Of a stretch of DNA of 64,000 nt, positions 25,925 through 33,852 are shown one piece after another. Made by a program: the position numbers and the translations under genes. How positions within the stretch are numbered: position 1 is the stretch's first letter; each line of letters starts with the position of its first letter. This DNA is from Bacillus bingmayongensis (GTDB lineage: Bacteria; Bacillota; Bacilli; Bacillales; Bacillaceae_G), in the NCBI RefSeq assembly GCF_000299035.1, contig NZ_JH921522.1, positions 24,378-88,377 of the forward strand, in the 5' to 3' direction. The notes under the pieces are model-generated. The model was not told where the DNA came from and ran no database searches. It was given only the letters and a program-made list of their open reading frames with translations.

Positions 25925-26679
25925 CCATAAAACTGAACTGTATTTTGATATATTTGCTCTGCTACCTCTTCTATTGGCAATTGTTTAATCTGACTAATCT
26001 CCACTAGCACATCTTTAATCATATTCGGATGTGTCATTATATCTTCTTGAAATTCCCAAGGTCCATCGGTTTCTACCATCATATATTCTAATGGATAAAA
26101 CGATACAATCTTTCTAATTTTCTCCTTCTTCATAACATCTGGTGTGATTGAAATGTAGTATCCATTTTGAATCATTCGCTCCATCGTTTTTTTACTCCCC
26201 TTAAACCAATGAAAATGCGCACGTGATATCTCATACTGTTCCAGTAAATCACATACAATATCAGCGTCTTCATAGACTGCATGTAAAACAATCGGTAAAT
26301 TGAACCTTTTCGCAAGTATGATAAATCTCTCTAACACCTCTACATAATAACCTAATACGATATCTTGCTGTTCTTGCCTTAAGTAATATGGCAAGCCGAC
26401 CTCTCCTACAGCAACAAGCTTTTTTGCATTCTCCTCAATTAACTTATAAATTTGCTCACATTCTTTTTCATTGATTACTTGCTCCGGATGAAAACCAAGT
26501 GCTGGATGTACAAATGAATGTTGTTTGGCTAAAGATAATGTTTGTTGACAAGAATGATAGTTCATCGATACCGCAATCATACCTTCAATCTCGTCCGCTC
26601 CTCTTACATTATCAATTAAATGTATTTGTTCTTCTTTCCTATATTGATCTAAATGTATATGACTATCGATCCACCGCAT
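25915..26679 (-). CDS. TatD-family metal-dependent hydrolase
   Basis: A 254-residue TIM-barrel hydrolase. Metal-ligand motifs in order: DSHIHLD near residues 5-11, HPALGFHPE near 64, GEVGL near 95, HAVYED near 131, HFHWFKGS near 156, and VETDGPW near 205. The family shows deoxyribonuclease or related phosphoesterase activity. The ATG at 26679 was chosen because TAGGAG lies 10 nt upstream; the ATG three codons earlier abuts that box. The gene is single. Confidence 0.85.
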   Translation of the reverse strand: MRWIDSHIHLDQYRKEEQIHLIDNVRGADEIEGMIAVSMNYHSCQQTLSLAKQHSFVHPALGFHPEQVINEKECEQIYKLIEENAKKLVAVGEVGLPYYLRQEQQDIVLGYYVEVLERFIILAKRFNLPIVLHAVYEDADIVCDLLEQYEISRAHFHWFKGSKKTMERMIQNGYYISITPDVMKKEKIRKIVSFYPLEYMMVETDGPWEFQEDIMTHPNMIKDVLVEISQIKQLPIEEVAEQIYQNTVQFYGKR

Positions 26680-26732
26680 CTTTATCATCTCCTACACCCA
26701 TTTTAATATGATATTCAAGAGTGAGTGCAAAT

Positions 26733-26764
26733 AAAAAACAAGAAGGAAGCTCCTTCTTGTTTTA
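26733..26764. terminator. Bidirectional terminator
   Basis: AACAAGAAGGA/TCCTTCTTGTT with a 3-nt loop, flanked by A and T runs, terminates the 37-aa peptide transcript on the minus strand. Confidence 0.8.
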
Positions 26765-26773
26765 TCATCTATA

Positions 26774-26887
26774 TTATTTAACAATTAAATTTGTAATTAT
26801 ATCAAAAAGTCCAACACATACGACAGCAACAGTAAAGTATCTACAGAAATCTTTTATCGGAAACTTAACTACTTCTTCTTTTTGCAT
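26774..26887 (-). CDS. 37-aa single-pass membrane peptide under promoter E
   Basis: On the minus strand, ATG at 26887 with GGGAGAAG upstream opens a 37-codon frame: MQKEEVVKFPIKDFCRYF then a hydrophobic helix TVAVVCVGLFDIITNLIV and a final lysine. It lies between promoter E and a terminator, about 45 nt downstream of the expected transcription start, which supports translation. It is unrelated in sequence to the DAKAV or LASGAALLTA peptides but shares size, hydrophobicity and promoter type. Function unknown. Confidence 0.65.
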   Translation of the reverse strand: MQKEEVVKFPIKDFCRYFTVAVVCVGLFDIITNLIVK

Positions 26888-26936
26888 CCCATTCTTCTCC
26901 CTTCTTATTACCTTTCCTAATTTTTTATCTATTTTT

Positions 26937-27000
26937 ATTATGCAAAAAATGTGACAAATAAGCTATCGAATTAACTTACGAAAACATTACAATGTTGTAA
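26937..27000 (-). promoter_or_regulatory. Shared regulator-type promoter E
   Basis: Read on the minus strand: TTACAACATTGTAA from 27000, GTAAG at offset 21, CGATAG at offset 32, and -10 CATAAT from 26942, exactly 58 bp from the first T. It drives the 37-aa membrane peptide gene. Confidence 0.75.
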
Positions 27001-27006
27001 GGTTTT

Positions 27007-27033
27007 AAAAAATAGCCTCATCTCATAATGAGA
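27007..27033 (-). terminator. Half of a terminator hairpin split by the IS3 element
   Basis: AATAGCCTCATCTCATAATGAGA lies left of the IS, and TAAGGCCTATT lies right of it at 28354-28364. Rejoined without the IS and one AGA duplicate, the minus strand reads a hairpin with arms AATAGGCCTTATCTCA/TGAGATGAGGCTATT and a T6 tail. It is a Rho-independent terminator that the element interrupted. Confidence 0.7.
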
Positions 27034-27116
27034 TGGTATTATCCCCTTTAAGTAGACAGTGTAAAAAGACCATGTACATACATGGGTGTTACACTATTAC
27101 TTGGAGGGGATTTTTC

Positions 27117-27437
27117 GTGGTTAAAAAAGGTACAACATTCAATACGTATTCAGATGGATTAAAACTATCAGCTGTTCAAAGTTATTTAAATGGAGAAGGC
27201 AGTTATCAAGCTATAGCTAAGCAATATAATATCAGGAGCTCTACACAACTTAAGGATTGGGTGAAAAAATATAAAGAATTGGGTGATATTACAGATACTC
27301 GTGGAAAAAATAGCGGAACTCAAGGTATTCCTAATCCTCTAAAAGGAAAACGTGTCCATTTTAACAGTGTGGAGGAAGAGAGAGACTACTACAAGGCACA
27401 GGTTGCATATTTAAAAAAGCGTTATCCAAATCTGTAA
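27117..27437 (+). CDS. IS3-family transposase OrfA (helix-turn-helix)
   Basis: A 106-residue DNA-binding subunit. The helix-turn-helix region SYLNGEGSYQAIAKQYNI..STQLKDWVKKY occupies residues 22-58, and the C-terminal part is a coiled coil (VEEERDYYKAQVAYLKKRY). GTG at 27117 follows TGGAGGGG; the upstream extension of the frame runs into the terminal repeat. Near 27411-27419 the heptamer A-AAA-AAG permits a -1 shift into the orfB frame, producing the OrfAB transposase. Confidence 0.85.
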   Translation: MVKKGTTFNTYSDGLKLSAVQSYLNGEGSYQAIAKQYNIRSSTQLKDWVKKYKELGDITDTRGKNSGTQGIPNPLKGKRVHFNSVEEERDYYKAQVAYLKKRYPNL

Positions 27438-27490
27438 ATGGAGGTGCACTGAGGCACAAGGAGCGATATCGTATCATTGAATCGTTAAAA

Positions 27491-28312
27491 ATGAAATATC
27501 CGATCACTTGGCTTACTAAATTCGCAGGTGTACATCGAGCGGGTTATTATAAATGGATCCGTGCGAAAACAGCTAAAAATGTACGATCAGAAGCGGATCA
27601 ACAATTAAAAAAAGTGATACAATCTATCCACCTGAAGTACAAACAATACGGCTATCCACGTATGAAAATAGCTTTACAGGAGGAAGGTTTCTTTGTAAAT
27701 CATAAAAAGGTTTATCGATTAATGAGTGAGCTCAACATTCAATCTATTATTCGTAAGAAGCGACGCTTCTTTAAAGGGAATTATTCGAATACTTTTCCGA
27801 ATGTTTTAAACCGTGAATTTAAAAATCGAAAACAAAATGAAGCGCTCGTTACAGATATTACGTATTTACGAATCCAAGATGGATTTCGCTATCTTTCTGT
27901 CGTGCAAGACATTTATAATAATGAAATTGTTTCTTGGAAAATCTCTAGACGCAATGACAATGAACTCGTATTAGATACGCTTGAAAATTTGGTACAAAAA
28001 AGAGATGTGCGTGGAACCATTCTTCATTCAGATCAAGGGTTCCAGTACACATCTCATGTCTACAACAAACGACTTTCAGATTTGGGTATCATCGGCAGCC
28101 ACTCTCGCAAAGGAAACTGCCATGATAATGCCTGCATCGAGTCATTTTTCTCCCATTTTAAATCGGAGATGTTGTATTTACACCATTTTAAAACAGAAGA
28201 AGAAGTAGTACAAGCAATTGAGGAATATATCTACTTCTATAACTATAAACGATTCCAAAAACGACTCAACCACCGAGCTCCGATAGAATATCGAATCTTG
28301 ATGGCTGCCTAG
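27491..28312 (+). CDS. IS3-family transposase OrfB (DDE integrase core)
   Basis: A 273-residue catalytic subunit. An HTH_21-like N-terminal region (KYKQYGYPRMKIALQEEGF) is followed by the rve core with DITYLRIQDGFRYLSVVQDIYN (first D), LHSDQGFQYTS (second D) and CIESFFSHFKSEML (E) at typical DD35E spacing. The frame is open upstream of the ATG back into the orfA overlap, so the natural product is probably the OrfAB fusion made by -1 frameshifting. Confidence 0.9.
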   Translation: MKYPITWLTKFAGVHRAGYYKWIRAKTAKNVRSEADQQLKKVIQSIHLKYKQYGYPRMKIALQEEGFFVNHKKVYRLMSELNIQSIIRKKRRFFKGNYSNTFPNVLNREFKNRKQNEALVTDITYLRIQDGFRYLSVVQDIYNNEIVSWKISRRNDNELVLDTLENLVQKRDVRGTILHSDQGFQYTSHVYNKRLSDLGIIGSHSRKGNCHDNACIESFFSHFKSEMLYLHHFKTEEEVVQAIEEYIYFYNYKRFQKRLNHRAPIEYRILMAA

Positions 28313-28353
28313 TCTTTTTTATAGCTGTCTACTTGACAGGGCTAACACCAAGA

Positions 28354-28431
28354 TAAGGCCTATTCAATAGTTGGTTGTTTTTCAAACATTCATCATCATT
28401 TCAGACAGAAAGTTATATGTTCAAACTTTCT
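28354..28431 (-). ncRNA. Candidate small RNA driven by promoter I, 3' end disrupted by the IS
   Basis: From the expected start near 28431 the minus strand encodes a hairpin AGAAAGTT/AACTTTCT, a purine-rich stretch and then the terminator that is now split by the IS3 element. The only ATG-initiated frames are a handful of codons. The ancestral transcript would have been about 105 nt. I infer a small RNA; no transcript evidence is available. Confidence 0.45.
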
Positions 28432-28437
28432 ACTTGT

Positions 28438-28501
28438 ATTGTAATAGAATTCGCATATGGCAACTATCGAATTACCTTACATGTACCTTACAATGTTGTC
28501 A
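28438..28501 (-). promoter_or_regulatory. Shared regulator-type promoter I
   Basis: Minus strand: TGACAACATTGTAA from 28501, TGTAAGG then TAATTCGATAG at the usual offsets, and -10 TACAAT from 28443, exactly 58 bp from the first base. It points toward the right end of the IS3 element. Confidence 0.75.
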
Positions 28502-28662
28502 TGAACAATATCACTTTTAACAAATTAGCTGTAATCAGACTTGCTAGCGTTGCAGCTCTACTTACAGCTTGGCCTAGTATAAACTTGTTTCTACTTTCTT
28601 GTTATATAGTTAGAGCTCCTAGATTCCATACTCACTGTCTAATTAAAACATATTATATATAA
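28501..28662 (+). pseudogene. Decayed copy of the LASGAALLTA-type peptide gene
   Basis: ATG at 28501 starts MNNITFNKLAVIRLASVAALLTAW, clearly related to the second peptides at 39492, 40601 and 43164 over about 23 codons. It then runs into unrelated sequence (PSINLFLLSCYIV...). There is no ribosome binding site, and the ATG overlaps promoter I of the opposite strand. It looks like a rearranged remnant. Confidence 0.6.
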
Positions 28663-28674
28663 AACTATCTTGAT

Positions 28675-28955
28675 TTTTCGACATATAAGTCACTGCTACG
28701 AAGAATAAAAGGTGACCTGCACTCGTTTTCTCCCTTTGTTTTAACTTGGCATGATGCAGAAGAGGGTCTGACCGCTTCTATGCTTGGCCGGATGCTCTCT
28801 CCCACCTAAAAAGAAAGGTTTATGTCAGTTTTTCAATTCGTATTTATATAGTAATTGTATATTCAAATACTGATAACGAAAAATTTCTTCTTTAAAAGAT
28901 TTATCCCGCATTAACGGGCAGTAAGATTCCCACTGATTAAAGTTTCACTTTATAT
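28675..28955. repeat. Dispersed intergenic repeat, copy 2 (rearranged)
   Basis: Bases 28675-28850 match the right half of copy 1 (GGTGACCTGCACTCG, TCTCCCACCTAAAAA, TTTATGTCAGTTTTTCAATT). Bases 28905-28955 carry the reverse complement of the left half (CACTGATTAAAGTTTCACTTTATAT). This suggests an inversion within the element. No gene is seen in 28663-29005. Confidence 0.7.
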
Positions 28956-28960
28956 GCAAT

Positions 28961-28998
28961 AAAAGACTGTAATACACTCGCCATGTTACAGTTTTTTA
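28961..28998 (-). terminator. Terminator of the YxeA-like gene
   Basis: CTGTAA and TTACAG arms around a 13-nt loop, followed by TCTTTTATT on the minus strand (and T6 on the plus strand). Confidence 0.65.
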
Positions 28999-29005
28999 CA
29001 ATGTT

Positions 29006-29377
29006 TTACCTCATCTTCAAAAGCTGACTTCTCGCCTGCACAGGAATATTTTGATCCTCAATCTCTACTAATGATTCACCATAACGTCCTTTTGCGAAAA
29101 TTTTCAATGCCTCATCTCTTTTTAACATATTTTTTACCGTTTTCTTTATAGTTTGTTCTCTTCCTTTTTCATCGTATGCAACAAATTCATATTCGTACCA
29201 ATCATCGCCAACGTGCTGACCGATACCATTTACAATCGTATAGTATTCTTTCGTTTTATAAAATGGATTATATTTATCAATTACTGGTCCAAGCTTTGTT
29301 GGTAGTAGTAGTATAGTTGCAGCTACCGTCGCAATCCCAGTAATAATTACTCGCTTTTTTACCCTTTCCCACTCCAA
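29006..29377 (-). CDS. YxeA-family (DUF1093) small membrane-anchored protein
   Basis: A 123-residue protein with an N-terminal signal/anchor helix (about 10-30) and an OB-fold-like extracellular domain. EYEFVAYDEKGREQTI, LKIFAKGRYGESLVEIE and the ending IPVQARSQLLK are typical of the YxeA family. TTG at 29377 follows GGAGGA by 7 nt; the ATG six codons earlier lies inside the ribosome binding site region. In B. subtilis, yxeA belongs to the operon controlled by the YxdJK system. Here the gene sits behind promoter F of the shared regulator type, which fits that regulation. Confidence 0.72.
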   Translation of the reverse strand: MEWERVKKRVIITGIATVAATILLLPTKLGPVIDKYNPFYKTKEYYTIVNGIGQHVGDDWYEYEFVAYDEKGREQTIKKTVKNMLKRDEALKIFAKGRYGESLVEIEDQNIPVQARSQLLKMR

Positions 29378-29422
29378 GATGGATTCCTCCTCCATACAAT
29401 ATGTGTAGTTTTCTATAAACTT

Positions 29423-29486
29423 ATTTTAAAGAGAAAGACTCAATTCCGCCATTGAATCCCATTACATTTCCCTTACATTTTTGTAA
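29423..29486 (-). promoter_or_regulatory. Shared regulator-type promoter F upstream of the YxeA-like gene
   Basis: Minus strand: TTACAAAAATGTAA from 29486, GTAAT at offset 21, CAATGG at offset 32 and -10 TAAAAT from 29428, exactly 58 bp from the first T. The inverted repeat also reads on the plus strand toward nirB but without a -10 at the conserved distance. Confidence 0.7.
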
Positions 29487-29539
29487 GAATTCGAATGAAA
29501 TTTTATAATATTTTTAACAATTTGTGAACCCTCCAAAAC

Positions 29540-29582
29540 TGTGATAAACATCACACCCTCTATTTTCCAAATATTCTATAAT
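29540..29582 (+). promoter_or_regulatory. FNR-dependent class II promoter of nirBD
   Basis: TGTGATAAACATCACA (29540-29555) is a perfect FNR/CRP-type palindrome, TGTGA-N6-TCACA. Its centre lies 41.5 bp upstream of the start predicted from the -10 box TATAAT at 29577-29582. That is the standard activating position for FNR in Bacillus, indicating induction under oxygen limitation. Confidence 0.82.
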
Positions 29583-29632
29583 ACGAGTATAAAAGTTTGT
29601 TAAACATTTCACATTTAAGAGGGGAAATGAAT

Positions 29633-32038
29633 ATGAAAAAACGTTTAGTCATGATCGGGAATGGTATGGCTGGTATACGCTGCATTGAAGAGATTTTAAA
29701 ACAAGATCCGAAGCTTTATGACATTACCATTTTTGGTGATGAACCTCACCCAAACTACAATCGTATTATGCTATCTCACGTCCTACAAAGAAAAACAAAT
29801 ATACAAGATATCATTATGAACGAATACAGTTGGTACGAAGAAAATGATATTACACTGTATACAAATGAAAAAGTAATAAATATTGATCGTGAAGAACAAG
29901 TCATTGTTACAGAAAAGAACCGTATCGTTATGTACGACAAGCTCATTGTTGCAACAGGGTCTAGTGCTTTTATCTTACCTGTTGAAGGTTCGGAGCTTCC
30001 AGGTGTAACAGGATTTCGTACAATTGAAGATACACAATTTATGATGGATGCTGCTAAGCAATATAAAAAAGCTGTTGTAATAGGCGGTGGATTACTTGGT
30101 TTAGAAGCCGCACGAGGGCTTATTGACCTTGGCATGGACGTACACGTTGTACATTTAATGCCTCACTTAATGGAGCAACAACTTGATGCTAAAGCTGCTT
30201 CATTACTGCGTGAAGATTTAGAAGCACAAGGTATGAAGTTTCTTATGGAAAAGAAAACAGTGAAAATTCTTGGTACTGACCATGTTGAAGGTATCCAATT
30301 TGAAGATAGCAGTGTTGTAACATGCGATTTAATTGTAATGGCTGTGGGGATACGTCCAAATACACAGTTAGCTAAAGATGCTGGTTTACTTGTAAACCGC
30401 GGCATCGTTACGAATAACTATATGCAAACAGATGATGAATCCATCTATGCAGTTGGTGAATGTGCCGAGCATAATGGTATTGCCTATGGTCTTGTCGCTC
30501 CTTTATACGAACAAGGTGCCATACTGGCAAAACATATAACGAACTCACAAACAGGCGGGTATACAGGTAGTATTGTCGGTACACAGCTTAAAGTTGCAGG
30601 ATGCGATTTATTCTCTGCCGGACAAATTTATGAAGATGATAAGACAAAAGCAATCTCAATCTTTAATGATTGTACACGTTCCTATAAAAAAGTATTAATT
30701 CGCGACAACAAAGTCGTTGGTATTGTTTTATACGGAGACACCACTGAAGGTACACGGCTCTTTAGTATGTTGAAAAAGGAAGAAGATATACAAGAATACA
30801 CACCAGCTTCTCTTCTTCATAAAGCTGGTGAAGAAAGCGGACTTGACGTTGCAAGCATGAGTGCTGATGACACTGTTTGTGGGTGTAACGGTGTGACAAA
30901 AGGAACAATTGTTCATGCCATTTTAGAACAAGATTTAACAACTTTTGAAGAAGTAAAAGGATGCACAAAAGCTGCTGGATCATGTGGTAAATGTCGTCCA
31001 CTTGTTGAACAAATTTTATCACATACACTCGGGGATAGCTTCGATGCATCTGCACAATCTGTTGGTATGTGCGGATGTACAACTTTATCACGTGATGAAG
31101 TTGTCACAGCGATTCATGAAAAAGGGTTAAAATCGCCAAAAGAAGTACGAAACGTCCTTGGCTTCGCACATGAAGATGGCTGTTCAAAATGCCGTCCTGC
31201 ATTAAATTACTATTTACGTATGGCACGTCCAGAAGAATATGCAGATGATAAGGCATCCCGATTCGTTAATGAAAGAATGAATGGTAATATTCAGCATGAT
31301 GGCACATTTTCTGTTATTCCTCGTATGTATGGCGGTGTTACTACTGCAGATGATTTAATGAGAATTGCTGAAGTTGCGAAAAAGTATGATGTGCCGCTCG
31401 TAAAAATAACAGGCGCAAGTCGAATCGGCTTATACGGTGTTAAAAAAGAAGATTTACCAAGAGTTTGGGCTGACCTCGATATGACTTCTGGTTATGCTTA
31501 TTCGAAATCCCTTCGCAATGTAAAATCTTGCGTCGGCTCTCGCTTCTGTCGCTTTGGTACAAAAGATTCATTAGGGCTTGGTATGTTACTTGAACAATCG
31601 TTAGAAATGGTAGATACACCGCACAAAATGAAAATGGGCGTAACGGGTTGTCCACGTAACTGTGCAGAAGCATTAACAAAAGACTTCGGCGTCGTTTGTG
31701 TTGAAAATGGATTCCAACTTTATATTGGCGGTAACGGTGGGACAGAAGTTCGTGAAGCTGATTTTGTAATGATTGTCCCTACAGAAGAAGATGTACTTCG
31801 CATTGCCACAGCTTATGTACAACATTACCGTGAAACTGGCATTTATGGCGAACGAACAGCCTATTGGGTCGAACGAATCGGCTTAGATCACATAAAAGAA
31901 ATACTGCAAGATAAGCAAATGGTCGCTATGCTAAATGAACGTTTCCAAAAAGCGCGTAACACATATGAAGAAGCTTGGGGACAAGCGCTAGAAACTAAAT
32001 CCTTAAAAGCCATGTATGAAGTAGAAACTGTAAAGTAA
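29633..32038 (+). CDS. nirB: Nitrite reductase [NAD(P)H] large subunit
   Basis: An 801-residue cytoplasmic enzyme that reduces nitrite to ammonium with NADH. Order of domains: FAD/NAD(P) pyridine nucleotide-disulfide oxidoreductase (IGNGMAGIRC near 8; VVIGGGLLGLEAARGL near 145; AVGECAEHNG near 280), BFD-like [2Fe-2S] segments with CGCNGVTKG and CGKCRP (about 415-460), a second cysteine pair CGCTT...CSKCRPA, then the siroheme/[4Fe-4S] reductase domain with CVGSRFCRFG and TGCPRNCAEA near 625-680. ATG at 29633 follows AAGAGGGG. The gene is first in a unit with nirD and followed by siroheme genes. Confidence 0.95.
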   Translation: MKKRLVMIGNGMAGIRCIEEILKQDPKLYDITIFGDEPHPNYNRIMLSHVLQRKTNIQDIIMNEYSWYEENDITLYTNEKVINIDREEQVIVTEKNRIVMYDKLIVATGSSAFILPVEGSELPGVTGFRTIEDTQFMMDAAKQYKKAVVIGGGLLGLEAARGLIDLGMDVHVVHLMPHLMEQQLDAKAASLLREDLEAQGMKFLMEKKTVKILGTDHVEGIQFEDSSVVTCDLIVMAVGIRPNTQLAKDAGLLVNRGIVTNNYMQTDDESIYAVGECAEHNGIAYGLVAPLYEQGAILAKHITNSQTGGYTGSIVGTQLKVAGCDLFSAGQIYEDDKTKAISIFNDCTRSYKKVLIRDNKVVGIVLYGDTTEGTRLFSMLKKEEDIQEYTPASLLHKAGEESGLDVASMSADDTVCGCNGVTKGTIVHAILEQDLTTFEEVKGCTKAAGSCGKCRPLVEQILSHTLGDSFDASAQSVGMCGCTTLSRDEVVTAIHEKGLKSPKEVRNVLGFAHEDGCSKCRPALNYYLRMARPEEYADDKASRFVNERMNGNIQHDGTFSVIPRMYGGVTTADDLMRIAEVAKKYDVPLVKITGASRIGLYGVKKEDLPRVWADLDMTSGYAYSKSLRNVKSCVGSRFCRFGTKDSLGLGMLLEQSLEMVDTPHKMKMGVTGCPRNCAEALTKDFGVVCVENGFQLYIGGNGGTEVREADFVMIVPTEEDVLRIATAYVQHYRETGIYGERTAYWVERIGLDHIKEILQDKQMVAMLNERFQKARNTYEEAWGQALETKSLKAMYEVETVK

Positions 32039-32050
32039 GGAGCGATCTAC

Positions 32051-32368
32051 ATGTTACAAACAAAAGAGAAAATAAAAATAATGCGCGCCGAAGATCTTCC
32101 CATGCAAATCGGTAAGGAAGTGCGAATGAAGGACATATCCATCGCCTTGTTTCGTCTTTCAAATGGCGACATTCGCGCTGTAGAAAATCGGTGTCCTCAT
32201 AAAACTGGGCCTTTAGCGGAAGGAATTGTTTCTGGAGAATTCGTCTTCTGTCCGTTGCATGATTGGAAAATTTCATTAATAACAGGTGAAGTTCAAAAAC
32301 CTGATGATGGTTGTATTCAAACATATGAAGTAGAAGTTATTGATGGGGATATTTATATATACATGTAA
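32051..32368 (+). CDS. nirD: Nitrite reductase [NAD(P)H] small subunit (Rieske-type)
   Basis: A 105-residue Rieske-like [2Fe-2S] protein: CPHKTGPLAEGIV (Cys-x-His) near residue 41 and CPLHDWKI (Cys-x2-His) near 60, so all four cluster ligands are present. It forms the functional assimilatory/fermentative nitrite reductase with NirB. AAGGAGCG precedes the ATG, 12 nt after nirB. Confidence 0.93.
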   Translation: MLQTKEKIKIMRAEDLPMQIGKEVRMKDISIALFRLSNGDIRAVENRCPHKTGPLAEGIVSGEFVFCPLHDWKISLITGEVQKPDDGCIQTYEVEVIDGDIYIYM

Positions 32369-32427
32369 CTTGTACAAGAAATCCTTTTTGGGGTTTCCTT
32401 TCAAGTAAAAATAGATGAGGTGGAGAG

Positions 32428-33852
32428 ATGAACGGATACGTATATTTAGTTGGTGCAGGGCCTGGTGATGAAGGACTTATTACAAAAAAAGCAATAGATT
32501 GCCTAAAAAAAGCAGATGTTGTTTTATATGACCGCTTATTGAATCAAAATTTACTTCGCTATACAAAGCCAACATGCGAACTCGTTTACTGCGGGAAAAT
32601 GCCAACAAATCATATTATGCGACAAGAAATGATTAACACGCATTTAATTAAGTCTGCCAAAGAAGGTAAAATTGTCGTCCGCTTAAAAGGCGGAGATCCA
32701 TCGATTTTTGGCCGCGTTGGTGAAGAAGCAGCAGCTTTAGCAGCTGAAGATATTCTATATGAAATTGTTCCAGGTATTACATCTAGTATTGCCGCTAGTG
32801 CGTATGCCGGCATCCCTCTTACCCATCGCAACTATAGTAATAGTGTCACGTTGCTAACTGGTCATACAAAGGGAGCAATTAGCGACCAAGTCAATTACAG
32901 TGCCCTCTTAAACAGCGATACAATCGCCTTTTACATGGGTGTTAAAAACTTACCGGTAATTTGCGAAAACTTATTGCAAACAGGAAGAAAAAAGGATACA
33001 CCCGTAGCAGTCATTGAATGGGGTACAACGGGAAAACAACGAGTTGTTACAGGTACATTGTCTACAATCGTTGATTCCGTAAAGAAAGAACATATTTCAA
33101 ATCCTTCGATGACAATCGTTGGTGAGGTTGTATCTTTACGTAAACAAATTGCTTGGCAAGAACACAAACCACTACACGGAAAAAAAGTTTTATTTGCCTC
33201 TGCAACAAATAAAACAAGTATACTAGCGCAAAAGTTACAAACAAATGGAGCAGAAATATATCAAATACCAACTTTCAAAAAGCGGGAATATCAGTTAACA
33301 TCCGATCAACTCTGTGAAATATTTAAAGCCGAGCGCCTTGTTTTCTGTTCACCTGAGAGTGTAGCAATCTTATTACAATCATGTGAGCAGCATCAAAAAG
33401 ATATTCGCTCCTTACAAGCAACACTACAACATATGAATAGCGCTACTCAAAAAACGCTTATGCAGTATGGATTATTAAGCGAATCAGCAAGATTCTCTAC
33501 CGAAACAACTATTTACTTAGGACGAAATATTAACCGCATTGCCATCATTCAAGAAAAAATAGGTGCGGGTTCTCATATCCTAACGCATGAATATCAAATT
33601 GATTATCGTTTTGATGAAGTTCATACATGTACACTGACTGAATTCACATGGGATAGTATTGTATTCGAAGGACGCGCTGCAATTGATACGTTTATAACAG
33701 AAGTAAAACGCCTCGGATTCATGGATATTCTTCATTTACCATTCTCATATGCCGATGAACCGACTCTGCAATATGCAAATAAAGTCGGATTCCATAATAT
33801 CGATCATCAGCTGCAAGCTATCATCGAGGAGAAAGAAGTGGTGGCAGGGTGA
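32428..33852 (+). CDS. Uroporphyrinogen-III C-methyltransferase fused to a uroporphyrinogen-III synthase-like domain
   Basis: A 474-residue fusion. Residues 1-245 are a SUMT/CobA methyltransferase: YLVGAGPGDEGLIT near 5-18, VVRLKGGDPSIFGRVGEE near 80-97, and GITSSIAASAYAGIPLTHR near 112. It uses SAM to make precorrin-2, the siroheme precursor. The remaining residues (about 255-470) resemble HemD-type uroporphyrinogen-III synthase. Its place between nirD and sirB/sirC shows that it supplies siroheme for NirB. The stop overlaps the next start by 4 nt. Confidence 0.88.
   Translation: MNGYVYLVGAGPGDEGLITKKAIDCLKKADVVLYDRLLNQNLLRYTKPTCELVYCGKMPTNHIMRQEMINTHLIKSAKEGKIVVRLKGGDPSIFGRVGEEAAALAAEDILYEIVPGITSSIAASAYAGIPLTHRNYSNSVTLLTGHTKGAISDQVNYSALLNSDTIAFYMGVKNLPVICENLLQTGRKKDTPVAVIEWGTTGKQRVVTGTLSTIVDSVKKEHISNPSMTIVGEVVSLRKQIAWQEHKPLHGKKVLFASATNKTSILAQKLQTNGAEIYQIPTFKKREYQLTSDQLCEIFKAERLVFCSPESVAILLQSCEQHQKDIRSLQATLQHMNSATQKTLMQYGLLSESARFSTETTIYLGRNINRIAIIQEKIGAGSHILTHEYQIDYRFDEVHTCTLTEFTWDSIVFEGRAAIDTFITEVKRLGFMDILHLPFSYADEPTLQYANKVGFHNIDHQLQAIIEEKEVVAG

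Larger units (their letters stand above)
27034..28350 (+). mobile_element. IS3-family insertion sequence, IS150 subgroup, apparently intact
   Basis: This 1317-bp element has imperfect terminal inverted repeats (left TGGTATTATCCCC..AAGTAGACAG; right CTGTCTACTT..GGGCTAACACCA) and a 3-bp target duplication AGA at 27031-27033 and 28351-28353. It carries orfA and orfB with an A-AAA-AAG slippery site, as expected for the family. Both reading frames are open and the DDE motif is complete, so it may be active. Confidence 0.9.

Noticed and set aside
28375-28500. N-terminal part of a 95-codon plus-strand frame as a gene
   Set aside because: It overlaps promoter I and has no ribosome binding site; only the part after 28501 shows homology, as a remnant.
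29473-29509. The same inverted repeat acting on nirB on the plus strand
   Set aside because: The palindrome reads both ways, but the plus-strand -10 would be 31 bp away, whereas the minus-strand elements fit exactly. The FNR promoter explains nirB.
29776-31107. Several minus-strand open frames within nirB
   Set aside because: All are antisense to conserved nirB sequence without start signals.
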